Notes: generated by a model from the letters alone, not told the origin. Shown: positions 17,645 to 27,517, counted from the first letter of the stretch. The stretch is 64,000 nt of DNA from Carnobacterium maltaromaticum DSM 20342 (GCF_000744945.1 NZ_JQMX01000001.1:1054001-1118000), one strand, 5' to 3'. A program made the numbers and translations.

Positions 17645-17916
17645 GCCATTGAGGTTGCCATTGAGCTTAAGGGTTTCACCCTTTAGCGAAATGGTACAAA
17701 GCGGCCGTCAGGACGACTTTGATCCTTTGTACCCGACCTTATCTCAAAAGCATTTATTTCTAATTTAATACTTATTTAGGCCTTACAGAAAATACTGTGC
17801 TAGCCTATAAAGTTTAAGAACAATTAAAGGATTCCATCGGTCTTTACAGACCGATGCACAGCATGGCTCTATGCGCTGAAGCGCTGAGAAACATGGCAAA
17901 GCGCATAGAGCCATAG
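17645..17916 (-). repeat. Family 1 repeat, copy E (full length, reverse orientation)
   Basis: On the minus strand this copy has, in order, a GGCTCTATGCGC hairpin, CATCGGTCT/AGACCGATG, GGCTAGCACAGTA, a GATCAAAGTCGTCC...GGCCGCTTTG hairpin and the CCATTTCGCT...AAGGGT end. This is the same module order as copy A at 11353-11551. It begins immediately after the T-box terminator and fills the gap to ileS. Confidence 0.85.
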
Positions 17917-17917
17917 C

Positions 17918-18155
17918 AAAAAGACTCCGCCCCTATAAGTATAGGGACGAAGTCTTCGTGGTACCACCCAAGTTTCAAAAGAATTGCTTCTTTTTCTCAA
18001 GTAATTGTTAACGCCAATTAAACGGTTAAATTTACTGATTTCAATTCAACACTCATAGAGGATCTAACAAATTAAAGGGACTAACCAGTCTTTCACTAGG
18101 TACCGGCTCGCTTGATAGTATTTAATCGTTTTTCTGTTCTAATCATTGCTTTAAG
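17918..18155 (-). promoter_or_regulatory. T-box riboswitch (Ile type) with terminator
   Basis: On the minus strand the leader has the Stem I elements AGCGAGCCGG and GTGAAAGACTGG. A likely specifier ATC (Ile) lies at 18061-18063 in GTTAGATCCTC. The T-box sequence GGGTGGTACCACG is at about 17957-17969. The terminator AAGACTTCGTCCCTAT/ATAGGGGCGGAGTCTT (17921-17956) is followed by T5. Uncharged tRNA-Ile should pair with it and allow transcription of ileS. The specifier is read from context and not from a folded model. Confidence 0.93.
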
Positions 18156-18163
18156 TTATTTTT

Positions 18164-18832
18164 TTAGTCTTTATCTTCAGGTAATTCTATTGCTGCTAAT
18201 GTACCTTCTAAATGAAATTTATCGTCTTCGTCTTCTTTTTCATCATCATAACTGTCGATACTTGATAATTCATTGATCTCATCTTCAATCACTAAATCGT
18301 CTTCAGTGTTACTTGGTAAACCTGATAAGACATCTTTTAATGTTGGAATTTCAATGGTTTCTAAAGAAGTAGCTTGTAATAACTCATCCCACTCTTTATT
18401 TTTTACCATTTCTAACTGAGATTCAATTAAAAGTTGCAATCTTTGTTTGAAGACGCGACTTTCTTTTTTCAATGTATCAGTTTCTAATGTGATTTTACGG
18501 GCTTTGGTTACTGCTTCATCAAGTAAACGATCAGCATTTTTCTCAGCTTCCATAATAATCATACGTGACTCTTTGTTTGCATTTTCTCTAACACGGTCCG
18601 CTGCTTCTTGAGCTACAATGATTGATTTGTTTAAAGCATCTTGTAAATTGTTAAAATGCTCAACTTTCTCTTCACTGAACTTCAATTTCTTTTCCAATTC
18701 ACGTTTATCTTTTAAAACCATTTCGTAGTCTTTAATGATTTGATCTAAATAATCATTGACTTCGTCTTGATCATAACCGCGCATCTTGACAGGGAACTCC
18801 TTGTTATGTATATCTAACGGAGTTAATACCAT
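18164..18832 (-). CDS. divIVA: Cell-division initiation protein DivIVA
   Basis: A coiled-coil protein that gathers at curved membrane of poles and septa and recruits division and wall-synthesis partners. The 222-residue protein starts MVLTPLDIHNKEFP with the conserved KMRGYDQDEVNDYLDQI membrane-binding/first-coil motif. A long coiled coil to about residue 165 and an acidic tail follow. The start at 18832 follows GGAGG at 6 nt spacing; the upstream GTG overlaps that site. It is the last gene of the dcw/ylm run before the ileS T-box. Confidence 0.96.
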   Translation of the reverse strand: MVLTPLDIHNKEFPVKMRGYDQDEVNDYLDQIIKDYEMVLKDKRELEKKLKFSEEKVEHFNNLQDALNKSIIVAQEAADRVRENANKESRMIIMEAEKNADRLLDEAVTKARKITLETDTLKKESRVFKQRLQLLIESQLEMVKNKEWDELLQATSLETIEIPTLKDVLSGLPSNTEDDLVIEDEINELSSIDSYDDEKEDEDDKFHLEGTLAAIELPEDKD

Positions 18833-18920
18833 ATAAGACACCTCCACACATCAATTTTTTGTTGTTTGTTCCTTTATTATAAAGCACTAAGCCGAATTCT
18901 ACAAGGAAAGTCCTTTAATT

Positions 18921-19700
18921 TTATTTGAAGAGCACACCAAATTGAATTCGCCATTTATCTTTTTTTGTCTTGCCTTCTATTTCTTTAATCTGAATTCGAC
19001 CATATCCTCGAACAGACACTATATCTAGTAGTCCTAATTCAAAATCAGGACGCAATTGTTCTGCCCAATTCAACTTAACTTTTCCAGCTTCAATCAACTG
19101 TTTTGCACGCTGTCTTGAAATTTTAAAAATACTTGCAATAATTGCATCTAATCTCATTGATGAAACCGTATCTTGAACCAATGTCCAATCATCAATTGGT
19201 GTGATAATCTCTGTATAATCTCTTGTTTCAATTCGAACACTGACATTTCCGATTTTGTCGACTTGGTTTTCAACATAATTTTTCATTCCTACATCCACAA
19301 AAAATTGCCAACGCTCTCCATCAAAGACAATATCACCAAAGTATTCACGCTTCACTCCAACAGACATCAACGTCCCTAGAATTTTACTATGAGATAATTT
19401 GGCAAACTTCGTAGGATAACGTATTTCACAAATATCAATTTTAAACTCTTCTTGGGTTGGTGTATAGTAATCGGGACAGATGAAAACACGTTTTCTCTCT
19501 GCTGCTTCATACCCACCAAAATAATAAAGTTTTAAATCACGTTTTCCTACTAATGATTCAACAATATACATCTGTCTTGGATCTAAAAAATCAGTTAGAT
19601 AGGGAGTATACTGATCCTCAACCTCTGTAATCCATTCGCTCAAAGCGTCAATAAAGGGGCGCTCTTCTTTTCTAAAATGTTGATAGACATTTTCAATCAT
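18921..19700 (-). CDS. ylmH: S4-domain RNA-binding protein YlmH
   Basis: A 259-residue YlmH-family protein. The C-terminal S4 domain is recognisable as RLDAIIASIFKISRQRAKQLIEAGKV followed by VKLNW and VSVRGYGRI. The N-terminal two thirds are the YlmH-specific domain. Relatives act in ribosome quality control, removing peptidyl-tRNA-blocked 50S subunits, and were first noted through the division cluster. It sits in the conserved sepF-yggT-ylmH-divIVA order. Confidence 0.94.
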   Translation of the reverse strand: MIENVYQHFRKEERPFIDALSEWITEVEDQYTPYLTDFLDPRQMYIVESLVGKRDLKLYYFGGYEAAERKRVFICPDYYTPTQEEFKIDICEIRYPTKFAKLSHSKILGTLMSVGVKREYFGDIVFDGERWQFFVDVGMKNYVENQVDKIGNVSVRIETRDYTEIITPIDDWTLVQDTVSSMRLDAIIASIFKISRQRAKQLIEAGKVKLNWAEQLRPDFELGLLDIVSVRGYGRIQIKEIEGKTKKDKWRIQFGVLFK

Positions 19701-19742
19701 CCTGCTTACCCCTTTACTAACTTATTTTTTTTACTTATTGGA

Positions 19743-20012
19743 CTACATTCCTAATAAAATAACTCTTAATCCTTGTTGTGCAAGACCTAATACGAAAAAT
19801 GCTAAGATAGGTGAAAAATCAATTCCTCCTAAAGAAGGAATGATTCTACGGAACACTGATAAATATGGTTCACAAATTTTAGCTAGCACTACACCTAATT
19901 TGGAATCATAAGCTCCTGGTAACCAAGATAATAAAATATAGACAACCATGACACCTTGATAGATATTAATTAAACGTGCCAATATAAGATATAATTCAAA
20001 CATGTAATCCAA
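19743..20012 (-). CDS. YggT/YlmG-family membrane protein
   Basis: An 89-residue protein with two membrane segments and the family motif SWLPGAYDSKLGVVLAKICEPYLSVFRRIIP between them. Found in the division cluster of most Gram-positives, where it has been connected with septum and nucleoid organisation, although its activity is unknown. It lies 11 bp downstream of sepF. Confidence 0.93.
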   Translation of the reverse strand: MDYMFELYLILARLINIYQGVMVVYILLSWLPGAYDSKLGVVLAKICEPYLSVFRRIIPSLGGIDFSPILAFFVLGLAQQGLRVILLGM

Positions 20013-20023
20013 ACACCTCGTTT

Positions 20024-20521
20024 CTAATAAAACTCTTTGTCGCGCATCATTTCTGTTAGCATACCATCAATTTCTACATTGTTTGGAGTACATAGGAAAA
20101 TTTCGTCACCGATTCGTTGAATATCCCCATTAATTGCATAGATCGTGCCCGTTAAGAAATCAACGATACGTTTAGCTTGATCTTCTTCAATTCTATTAAA
20201 GTTTAAAACAACCGATTGGTTACTAATTAACAAATCAGCGACTTCTTGTACTTCTGAATAGACTCTAGGTTCAAAAACAACGATTTTTGATTGTTGCGGA
20301 ATAGTAGATTGATTCATAGCAACCACCTTACTATTTTTTTGATTCGGAACACGATTAGTTGTTGGCGCTGCTTGCCTTGCTTCGTTAAATGTTTTCACTT
20401 GAGCTTTAGGCTGAGTATTTACTGCTTTGGGAGCTTCCTCTGGAACTTCGTATTCTTCATAATCGTAATCATCTTCTTCATCTAATCCAAAAAACTTGGA
20501 TACATTACTTAACATACTCAT
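20024..20521 (-). CDS. sepF: Cell-division protein SepF
   Basis: A membrane-binding FtsZ partner that helps tether and align FtsZ filaments. The 165-residue protein has the N-terminal amphipathic helix (MSMLSNVSKFFGL) and an acidic linker. The C-terminal globular domain shows VFEPRVYSEVQEVADLL, VVLNFNRIEEDQAKRIVDFL and GDEIFLCTPNNVEI. Start could be either of two ATG codons 6 bp apart. Between yggS and yggT as in Bacillus. Confidence 0.96.
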   Translation of the reverse strand: MSMLSNVSKFFGLDEEDDYDYEEYEVPEEAPKAVNTQPKAQVKTFNEARQAAPTTNRVPNQKNSKVVAMNQSTIPQQSKIVVFEPRVYSEVQEVADLLISNQSVVLNFNRIEEDQAKRIVDFLTGTIYAINGDIQRIGDEIFLCTPNNVEIDGMLTEMMRDKEFY

Positions 20522-20541
20522 AATAACCCTCCTTCAAATTT

Positions 20542-21213
20542 TTATTTAAACAATAGTGAACCGACTCGGATAAAAGTGGCCCCTTCTTCTACTGCCAATT
20601 GATAATCGTTACTCATTCCCATACTCAACTCAGTACAAGGAGCATAGGGAATTTTTTTACTGGCTATTTCTGCTTGTAAAATGCGCAACTCTGAAAAATA
20701 ATGTCTGATTTCAGCTTCATTGGCTCCTAATGGCGCCATCGTCATTAATCCAATCACTTGAATCTTTGAGTAATTCGCTAGTTCAGCAATAAATTCTGTT
20801 AATTCTACTGGCGAAATCCCATGCTTTGACTCTTCTTTACTAACATTAACTTGCACAAAACACGCAATTTGATGATCTGCTCGCTTTTCAATCTCACTAG
20901 CTAAAGTCAGACGATCTAAGCTATGAAAATAGTCAATTCGATTAATCACTTGCTTGACTTTTCTAGATTGTAAATTACCAATATAATGCCAAATAATATC
21001 TTTTTCAGGTAAAAAATCTTGTTTCGCAATCAAACCTTCTGGCCGATTCTCAGCTAAATTCTTTATCCCTAAATGATAGATTTCAGCTGTTTCTTCATTA
21101 CTTACAGCTTTAGTAACAGCAATTAATGTTGCCGCTTCTGGTTGACGTTGGGCATGAGTTAAAGAAAGATTAAGCGTTTCTTCAACTTGTTGTAAGTTTT
21201 CTTTAATCGTCAT
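20542..21213 (-). CDS. yggS: Pyridoxal-phosphate homeostasis protein YggS/YlmE
   Basis: A PLP-binding protein with an alanine-racemase-like TIM-barrel but no known catalytic activity; it buffers PLP and affects amino-acid pools. The 223-residue protein has the PLP-lysine in LIAVTKAVS near the N-terminus, WHYIGNLQSRKVK, and the C-terminal ELSMGMSNDYQLAVEEGATFIRVGSLLF. Its ATG directly follows the ftsZ stop codon (TAAATG), implying tight coupling to ftsZ translation. Confidence 0.96.
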   Translation of the reverse strand: MTIKENLQQVEETLNLSLTHAQRQPEAATLIAVTKAVSNEETAEIYHLGIKNLAENRPEGLIAKQDFLPEKDIIWHYIGNLQSRKVKQVINRIDYFHSLDRLTLASEIEKRADHQIACFVQVNVSKEESKHGISPVELTEFIAELANYSKIQVIGLMTMAPLGANEAEIRHYFSELRILQAEIASKKIPYAPCTELSMGMSNDYQLAVEEGATFIRVGSLLFK

Positions 21214-22488
21214 TTATTTACGGCGTCTTCTAAAGAATGGCGGTGTATCCAAACTGTCCTCATCATTGCTATGCCCTTTTTCTGCTGCTGAGTCACGTTT
21301 GAAAACATCAAATTCAGCTTTTTCAGATGATGTATCTTCACGCTGGAAGTTCGAATTTTCACGTACATTAGGTTCTCTACGAATATCCCAATCGCCAAAT
21401 GGATCTTTTTCTGTTTTAGCTTGTGGTGCTTGTTGATTCGTTGCTGGAGCTTCTGTTTGACGACTAAAAGCTGTATCTTCGCTATTAGCAAAGCCACGAC
21501 TACGATTCGTTCCACCTTGCGCTTGTTGACCTTTACGAGCATCAATACCTGTTGCAATAACTGTTACAATCACTTCATCGCCAAGATTTTCGTTGATAGA
21601 TGTTCCAAAAATAATATTTACTTCAGTTGTTGAAGCAGCTGAAACAATATCAGATGCATCTTGTGCTTCGAATAAAGTTAAATCTGGTCCACCTGTGATA
21701 TTTAACAAGACTTGTTCTGCGCCATCAATTGATACTTCTAATAATGGAGAAGAAATAGCTTTTTTAGTTGCTTCAGCCGTACGATTTTCACCACTTGCCA
21801 TCCCAATACCCATTAGAGCTGAACCTTGATTTTCCATTACTGTTTTAACATCTGCAAAATCTAAGTTTACATAGCCTGGTGCTGTAATTAAATCTGAGAT
21901 TCCTTGAACCCCTTGACGCAAAACATTATCAGCTTCATGGAATGCTTCTAGCATTGGTGTTTTCTTATCAACGATTTCTAACAAACGATTGTTTGAAATG
22001 ATCACTAATGTATCAACATGATCCTTCATTTCAGAAACACCCTCTGCAGCAAAACGACCACGTTTAGGTCCTTCAAAGGTAAATGGACGTGTAATAACTC
22101 CAACTGTTAAAGCACTTTGTTCTTTAGCAATTCGAGCAACTACTGGAGCAGCTCCAGTACCCGTTCCACCACCCATACCAGCTGTAACAAAGATCATATC
22201 TGCTCCACGTAACGCTTCTGCAATTTGCTCTTCACTTTCTTCAGCGGCTTTACGACCAATATCAGGATTTGAACCAGCACCTAATCCTCTTGTTAATTTA
22301 GGTCCTAATTGAATTTTAATTTCTGCATTTGAGCTTTGTAGAGCTTGAATATCTGTGTTGGCTACGATAAATTCTACCCCTTTAACGCCTTCATCAATCA
22401 TACGGTTAACTGCATTATTACCAGCTCCACCGACACCAATAACTTTAATTACAGCTCCATTTAAGTTTGAATCAAATTCTAATTCCAT
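21214..22488 (-). CDS. ftsZ: Cell-division GTPase FtsZ
   Basis: The tubulin-like GTPase that builds the division ring. The 424-residue protein has the tubulin signature GGGTGTG at residues 106-112 and the N-terminal [13 protein letters not shown]. After a variable Gln/Asp/Glu-rich linker comes a C-terminal peptide [11 protein letters not shown] that binds FtsA and SepF. A small hairpin (22504-22527) sits just upstream of its GGAGG site. It lies 115 bp after ftsA. Confidence 0.99.
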   Translation of the reverse strand: MELEFDSNLNGAVIKVIGVGGAGNNAVNRMIDEGVKGVEFIVANTDIQALQSSNAEIKIQLGPKLTRGLGAGSNPDIGRKAAEESEEQIAEALRGADMIFVTAGMGGGTGTGAAPVVARIAKEQSALTVGVITRPFTFEGPKRGRFAAEGVSEMKDHVDTLVIISNNRLLEIVDKKTPMLEAFHEADNVLRQGVQGISDLITAPGYVNLDFADVKTVMENQGSALMGIGMASGENRTAEATKKAISSPLLEVSIDGAEQVLLNITGGPDLTLFEAQDASDIVSAASTTEVNIIFGTSINENLGDEVIVTVIATGIDARKGQQAQGGTNRSRGFANSEDTAFSRQTEAPATNQQAPQAKTEKDPFGDWDIRREPNVRENSNFQREDTSSEKAEFDVFKRDSAAEKGHSNDEDSLDTPPFFRRRRK

Positions 22489-22503
22489 CCTATTTCCTCC
22501 TAG

Positions 22504-22527
22504 AAGCTAGCTCCTCAGAACTAGCTT
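22504..22527 (-). promoter_or_regulatory. Hairpin in the ftsA-ftsZ gap
   Basis: AAGCTAG and CTAGCTT pair around a 10-nt loop, a few bases upstream of the ftsZ ribosome-binding site (22489-22500 area). There is no T run after it, so it is not a terminator. It may affect mRNA processing or ftsZ translation; this is unproven. Confidence 0.45.
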
Positions 22528-22603
22528 AATTTAAAAGCTCATTGGCCGTTTATTTCTAACGGGGCAAGTCCTGCTTTTTTATTTAAATTATTTATTTTTT
22601 AAA

Positions 22604-23920
22604 TTAATCAAAAAAGTTTGTAAAGAAATTTTTTGCTTTATTTGTAAATTTATCTTCTTCATTCTTAGGCTTCTTAACAGGTTTTTCTTTTACTACCTCT
22701 TCTGTTTCATATTCAACATGACTAGTTTGCTTTTGCGGTTGAGCCGAGGTGTATGTGCTTCCTTTCCCACGACCTTTAGCAATCGCATGAATTTCATCTA
22801 GATTGGCTACATACTCAATCAAACCAATCCCAGTTGAAAATGTTGGAAACCTCATTCCCATTTGATCAGGTACGTATAAATTAACATTGATTTCAAAAAC
22901 ATCTTTTGCTAATTCTATTAAACCTGGTAAAGCTGCCGCCCCTCCGGTAATCACAATACCACCTGGTAATTCTCTTGCTCCAACTGCATCTAATTCAGCT
23001 TTAATTTTATCAAATATTTGCAGTTGACGAGCTTCAATAATCTCAGATAAATATTGCTCATCAATGCGCACTGGTTCATTTTTACCAATAACATCTACTG
23101 GGAAATATTCGTCTGGCGAAGTTTCTTCTGGTAAAGCAAAACCATACTCGCGTTTAATTCGTTCAGCACTATCGAATGATGTATTCAAAATAACTGAAAT
23201 ATCTTTCGATACATACTCGCCACCTTCAGGATCAACAAAGGTAAATTTCAATTGATTATCATGCATAACTGCAGCAGTCGATTGACCACCACCTAGATCG
23301 ATTAAAATAGTACCAAATTTTGCTTCTTCCTTCGTCATTGCTGCACTGCTAATTGCTAGTGGTTGTAAAACAACTTCTTCGATTTGTAAACCTGCTTTTT
23401 CGACACAACGTTTAGTGTTATGTAAAATAGTTTTAGGTCCAGTTATCATCGTTGCATGCATTTCTAGTCGCACGCCAATCATGCCTCTTGGGTCACGTAT
23501 TTCAGAAAAACCATCTACGACAAATTCTTCTGGAATAACAGCAATAATTTCTCTTTCAGGTGGAACAGATTTAACCATCGCTGCAGCCATAACATTTTCC
23601 ACATCAATTTCAGTAATTTCACGATTATCACCAGATACAGCAATCATACCGTGACAAGGCTCAATTTTGACATTATTTGCTGGAATACCTACGATGACAT
23701 TTCTGATATCAATATTGGCTTTTTCTTCCGCCTGTTTAATCGCTTTTTTGATTGAATCAACTGTTTGATCAATATCAACAATAATCCCGCGGCTTAAGCC
23801 TTCAGATTTTTCATTTCCAACACCAATAATATTCATTTGACCATTCACAAATTCAGCTACAACTACTTTTATTGAAGTGGTTCCAATATCTAGACTCACA
23901 TAAATCCCTGTATTTCCCAT
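22604..23920 (-). CDS. ftsA: Cell-division protein FtsA
   Basis: The actin-like protein that anchors FtsZ to the membrane. The 438-residue protein starts with YVSLDIGTTSIKVVV (phosphate 1). It contains the FtsA-specific 1C domain, GTILIDLGGGQSTAAVMHD (phosphate 2), GIVITGGAAALPGL (adenosine motif) and a C-terminal amphipathic helix FTNKAKNFFTNFFD for membrane binding. Followed by ftsZ. Confidence 0.98.
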   Translation of the reverse strand: MGNTGIYVSLDIGTTSIKVVVAEFVNGQMNIIGVGNEKSEGLSRGIIVDIDQTVDSIKKAIKQAEEKANIDIRNVIVGIPANNVKIEPCHGMIAVSGDNREITEIDVENVMAAAMVKSVPPEREIIAVIPEEFVVDGFSEIRDPRGMIGVRLEMHATMITGPKTILHNTKRCVEKAGLQIEEVVLQPLAISSAAMTKEEAKFGTILIDLGGGQSTAAVMHDNQLKFTFVDPEGGEYVSKDISVILNTSFDSAERIKREYGFALPEETSPDEYFPVDVIGKNEPVRIDEQYLSEIIEARQLQIFDKIKAELDAVGARELPGGIVITGGAAALPGLIELAKDVFEINVNLYVPDQMGMRFPTFSTGIGLIEYVANLDEIHAIAKGRGKGSTYTSAQPQKQTSHVEYETEEVVKEKPVKKPKNEEDKFTNKAKNFFTNFFD

Positions 23921-24066
23921 TCATTGAAACCTCCATTCACGTATTTAAATGTTTAAGTTATAAATTCTTTATAGATAATTTTAATTTTACCATATCTACG
24001 GCTATTTTACGAAGCATTTAACCGTTTTTTTTCTTTGTTCCCCTTGTTTTTTCATTTACAACGATT

Positions 24067-24975
24067 TTATTTCGCTTTTTCTTCAAAAGCCTTGAAAAAA
24101 ATTCCAACTTCCATGTTAATAATACCCTTCTGTCCATCAGTTTTTTTAACAGCATCTGGGTAATAGGCCATTTGTTCTGCAAAACTTGGAATACTTGCAA
24201 CAACTTGATTTCCATCATTCATATTCAATGTAATTAAATAATCATCTGAATCACTTTGGGTAAATTGAATTTCTGAAATGCTATTTTTGATATTTGTACT
24301 TAATTGACTATATTGTAAAATCATTTCATCCAATGCTGGACCTTCTTTAAAGTCGACAAAAATCGGTGGATTTCCAATTGATACTTTTCGACTTTCCTTT
24401 ACAATTTTGCCATTTTCTAAAATATTATGATACTCATTATCTTTAGCTAAATAAGCCACCGTTTTGTATTCCTTAACGGCAATTTTAAAACTATTTAATC
24501 CATCAAATTGGAGGGTTGCTGATTTGACTTGCTCCAACTGATTTTCAATTTTTTGAGCAATTTTTTTTCGCTCAAAAAAATTGGACCATAATGAATCGCC
24601 TGACTTCAATCGACTCGCATCAATAACGGCTTGATCTGTGACTTCATTTGCTCCAACAACCGAGATTGTTTCAATTCGGCTGAAGGGAGAAATAAAATAC
24701 ACAATCAAAAAAATTGCAAAAGAAAATAAAAAAATTAACGTGTATAAACGTCGATACATTTTTTTTCGTCTTAACTCTTTTAAACGAGGCAGTTTATCTT
24801 CCATCGAAACAACTTTTTTCTCACGTTTTTTCTTTTTAGGTTGATTTTTGGGTTGAACTTCTTGCTCCACACTATTCCCGTTTGACGCTTGTTGCATTTT
24901 TTCCCAAGGTGTCATCGACTGAGGAGACTGTTTTGACTCTTTTTGATACGGACGTCTTTTATTCCAATTTGCCAT
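24067..24975 (-). CDS. divIB: Cell-division protein DivIB/FtsQ
   Basis: A septal membrane protein that forms the FtsL-DivIC-DivIB subcomplex regulating septal wall synthesis. The 302-residue protein has a long basic cytoplasmic tail (residues 1-75), one membrane segment about 78-98 (YTLIFLFSFAIFLIVYFI), a POTRA domain starting ISVVGANEVTDQAVIDAS and a beta domain. Position between murG and ftsA fits. Confidence 0.95.
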   Translation of the reverse strand: MANWNKRRPYQKESKQSPQSMTPWEKMQQASNGNSVEQEVQPKNQPKKKKREKKVVSMEDKLPRLKELRRKKMYRRLYTLIFLFSFAIFLIVYFISPFSRIETISVVGANEVTDQAVIDASRLKSGDSLWSNFFERKKIAQKIENQLEQVKSATLQFDGLNSFKIAVKEYKTVAYLAKDNEYHNILENGKIVKESRKVSIGNPPIFVDFKEGPALDEMILQYSQLSTNIKNSISEIQFTQSDSDDYLITLNMNDGNQVVASIPSFAEQMAYYPDAVKKTDGQKGIINMEVGIFFKAFEEKAK

Positions 24976-25009
24976 TCAGCCTCACTCCAATCAATGTTAT
25001 TTTTATAGT

Positions 25010-26107
25010 TTATACTACTTCGTTAATCAACGCAATTATTCGGTCACTTGCATCTGTTATACCCATTTTTTTAGCCGCTTCTGCCATTTTATTTCTAGCA
25101 AGAGTATCTGTCATCAGTCGATCGACTTCTTTAATCAATCGATCTCCTGTTAACTCAGCATCTGGTACCATAACAGCTGCTCCATTATGAGTTAAACTTT
25201 CTGCATTTCTAGTTTGGTGATCATTTGTAACATACGGACTAGGGATCAAGATACTTGGTAATCCTAGCGCAGTTAATTCGGCTAAACTAGTCGCTCCGCT
25301 ACGGGCCATCACTAATGACACATTGGCAAAAACTTCAGGCATATTATAAATATACGGCACCACAGATATATTGTTATTTTTAACATCTAATATAGTCAGT
25401 TCATTACTAATTTTTTGATAGTGAACTTCACCAGTTGCAAATAGAATCTGAAAATCTTTTCCAACTAGTTGTGGCAAGGCTTCAATAAAAGCTTCATTAA
25501 TTCGTCGCGCACCTCGGCTTCCACCAAAAATCAACAATGTAGGTAGCTCAGGATTTAAATCGTATTCAGCTAAAATGTCAGACTTAACGACAGCCAACAT
25601 TTCTTGGCCTCTAGGATTCCCTGTCAAAACAACTTTTTCTGGTACTTTAGGAAATTCTCCACGCGCTTCTTCAAAACATAGTGCGATTTTTGACACAAAT
25701 TTACTTAAAAATTTATTGGTTACTCCTGCAACACTGTTTTGCTCATGGATAATAGTTGGAACACCTAGTTTAGCTGCTGCATAAACTACTGGACCACAAA
25801 CATAGCCACCTGTACCAATTACAACATCTGGTTTAAACTCTTTTACAAGTTTTTTTGAATCAGCGACACTTTTGAAAAAAAGTTGAATCGTTTTAACATT
25901 TGACCATGAAAGCGAACGTTTAAAACCTTGAATTTCAACTGATTTAAATGCAATACCAGCTTTTTCAACCAATTTTTTTTCTAAGCCTTTTTCAGTTCCA
26001 ATGTACATAATTTCAACACTAGGATTGACTTCTTTTAATCGTCTAATTAAGGCAAGTGCTGGATAAATGTGTCCACCAGTTCCACCACCTGATAAAATAA
26101 TTTTCAT
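25010..26107 (-). CDS. murG: UDP-GlcNAc:lipid I N-acetylglucosaminyltransferase MurG
   Basis: Adds GlcNAc to lipid I to make lipid II at the inner membrane face. The 365-residue GT-B enzyme shows LSGGGTGGHIYPALAL at the N-terminus, IGTGGYVCGPVVYAA, HEQNSVAGVTNKFL, the GGSRGARRINEA donor-site motif and RSGATSLAELTALGLPSILIP near residue 265. It is 27 bp after murD, with divIB following. Confidence 0.98.
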   Translation of the reverse strand: MKIILSGGGTGGHIYPALALIRRLKEVNPSVEIMYIGTEKGLEKKLVEKAGIAFKSVEIQGFKRSLSWSNVKTIQLFFKSVADSKKLVKEFKPDVVIGTGGYVCGPVVYAAAKLGVPTIIHEQNSVAGVTNKFLSKFVSKIALCFEEARGEFPKVPEKVVLTGNPRGQEMLAVVKSDILAEYDLNPELPTLLIFGGSRGARRINEAFIEALPQLVGKDFQILFATGEVHYQKISNELTILDVKNNNISVVPYIYNMPEVFANVSLVMARSGATSLAELTALGLPSILIPSPYVTNDHQTRNAESLTHNGAAVMVPDAELTGDRLIKEVDRLMTDTLARNKMAEAAKKMGITDASDRIIALINEVV

Positions 26108-26134
26108 AATTTAGCCGTAGTTTTTATAAAAAAA

Positions 26135-27517
26135 CTACTCCTCCTGTTCTTTTAAATCACTAATCAATTGCTCAATTGCTTTGATATATACATCTCCACG
26201 AACTTCAAAGCTACGGTATTGATCCCAACTTGCACAAGCAGGTGAAAGTAAAATAACAGATTTTTCTGTACTCAACTCATAAGCAACCGGAACTGCTGCT
26301 TCAACATTTTGTACGACATGAATTTCTTTTACGCCTGCAGCTTTTCCAGCTTCTTCTAATTTAGCCGCTGTCTCACCAAATACAATTAACGCTTGAACGT
26401 TACGTAAGGCAGGGATCAACTCATCAAATCCATTTCCACGGTCCAATCCGCCTGCTAATAAAATGACTGGGTCTGTAAAACCTTTTAACGCATTTTCTGT
26501 AGCTAAAATATTTGTTGCTTTAGAATCATTATAGAATTTTCGTGTTTTGTACTCTGTTACGAATTGAGTTCTATGTTTTACTCCAGCAAATGTAGTCAAT
26601 AGACCAACGATATTCTCATTACTTTGACCTAGTAGTTTTGCTACCGCAATTGCTGCAAGAGCATTCTCAACATTATGCTCACCAGGAATCAGAATCGCTT
26701 TTTTATCCATAATTTCTTCATCCTGATAATAAATCATATCGCCTTTTAAATAGGCACCATTAGCTAAGACTTCTTTTCTAGAAAATGGAATAATTTTCGC
26801 TTTACTAGTTTTTGCCAACTCTCTTAACTCTTCTTGATCCCAATTTAAAATTAAATAGTCTTCTTCAGTTTGATTTTCAGTGATCCGCCATTTAGCAGCC
26901 ACGTATTCTTCACGCGTTCCATGGTAGTCAATATGCGCTTCAAAAACATTTGTAATCACCGCAATACTTGGCTTCATTTTTGTAATACCCATTAGTTGAA
27001 AGCTTGAAAGTTCAATAATGATTTCATCTTCTGGTGTTGTTGTTTGCGCCACTAAACTAGCTGGCATTCCTATATTTCCAGCAACATAAGCATGACCTTT
27101 TTTACGATTAAAATTTAAAATTTCAGCAATCATTGTTGTTGTCGTTGTTTTTCCATTTGTACCAGTAATTCCAATCATTTGGCTTTCAGAAACTTCATAG
27201 GCTAACTCTACCTCAGTAATGACTGGAATTCCTTTTTCAACCGCTCTTTGGACAATTGGATTGTTGTACATAATTCCTGGATTCTTCACAACCAATTCAA
27301 AGTCTTCATCCAGTAATTCAACGGGATGACCTCCTGTTACAACGCGAATTCCTGATTCCAACAATTCTTGTGCTTCAGGATTTTCTTCAAAACTTTTATA
27401 ATCATTTACTGTAACCAATGCACCTAATTCGTGTAATAATTTTGCTGCATTTACCCCACTTAAAGCTAAACCAACAACTAAAACTTTTTTATTTTCATAC
27501 GTAGTAATTTTTTTCAA
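26135..27517 (-). CDS. murD: UDP-MurNAc-L-alanine:D-glutamate ligase MurD
   Basis: Adds D-glutamate to UDP-MurNAc-L-Ala. With a TTG start at 27517 the protein is 460 residues, the family size, starting LKKITTYENKKVLVVGLALSG. GAGGGG lies at the correct distance before the TTG. The earlier in-frame ATG at 27616 would overlap mraY by 82 bp and add 33 cysteine-rich residues unlike the family. ATP-binding loop GITGTNGKTTTTTM, then YNDSKATN and LLSPACASWDQYRSFEVRGD. The weak start codon may tune expression. Confidence 0.95.
   Translation of the reverse strand: MKKITTYENKKVLVVGLALSGVNAAKLLHELGALVTVNDYKSFEENPEAQELLESGIRVVTGGHPVELLDEDFELVVKNPGIMYNNPIVQRAVEKGIPVITEVELAYEVSESQMIGITGTNGKTTTTTMIAEILNFNRKKGHAYVAGNIGMPASLVAQTTTPEDEIIIELSSFQLMGITKMKPSIAVITNVFEAHIDYHGTREEYVAAKWRITENQTEEDYLILNWDQEELRELAKTSKAKIIPFSRKEVLANGAYLKGDMIYYQDEEIMDKKAILIPGEHNVENALAAIAVAKLLGQSNENIVGLLTTFAGVKHRTQFVTEYKTRKFYNDSKATNILATENALKGFTDPVILLAGGLDRGNGFDELIPALRNVQALIVFGETAAKLEEAGKAAGVKEIHVVQNVEAAVPVAYELSTEKSVILLSPACASWDQYRSFEVRGDVYIKAIEQLISDLKEQEE

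Noticed and set aside
24018..24218. 66-codon minus-strand frame at the 3' end of divIB
   Set aside because: It overlaps divIB in another frame, is basic low-complexity sequence and has no start signals.
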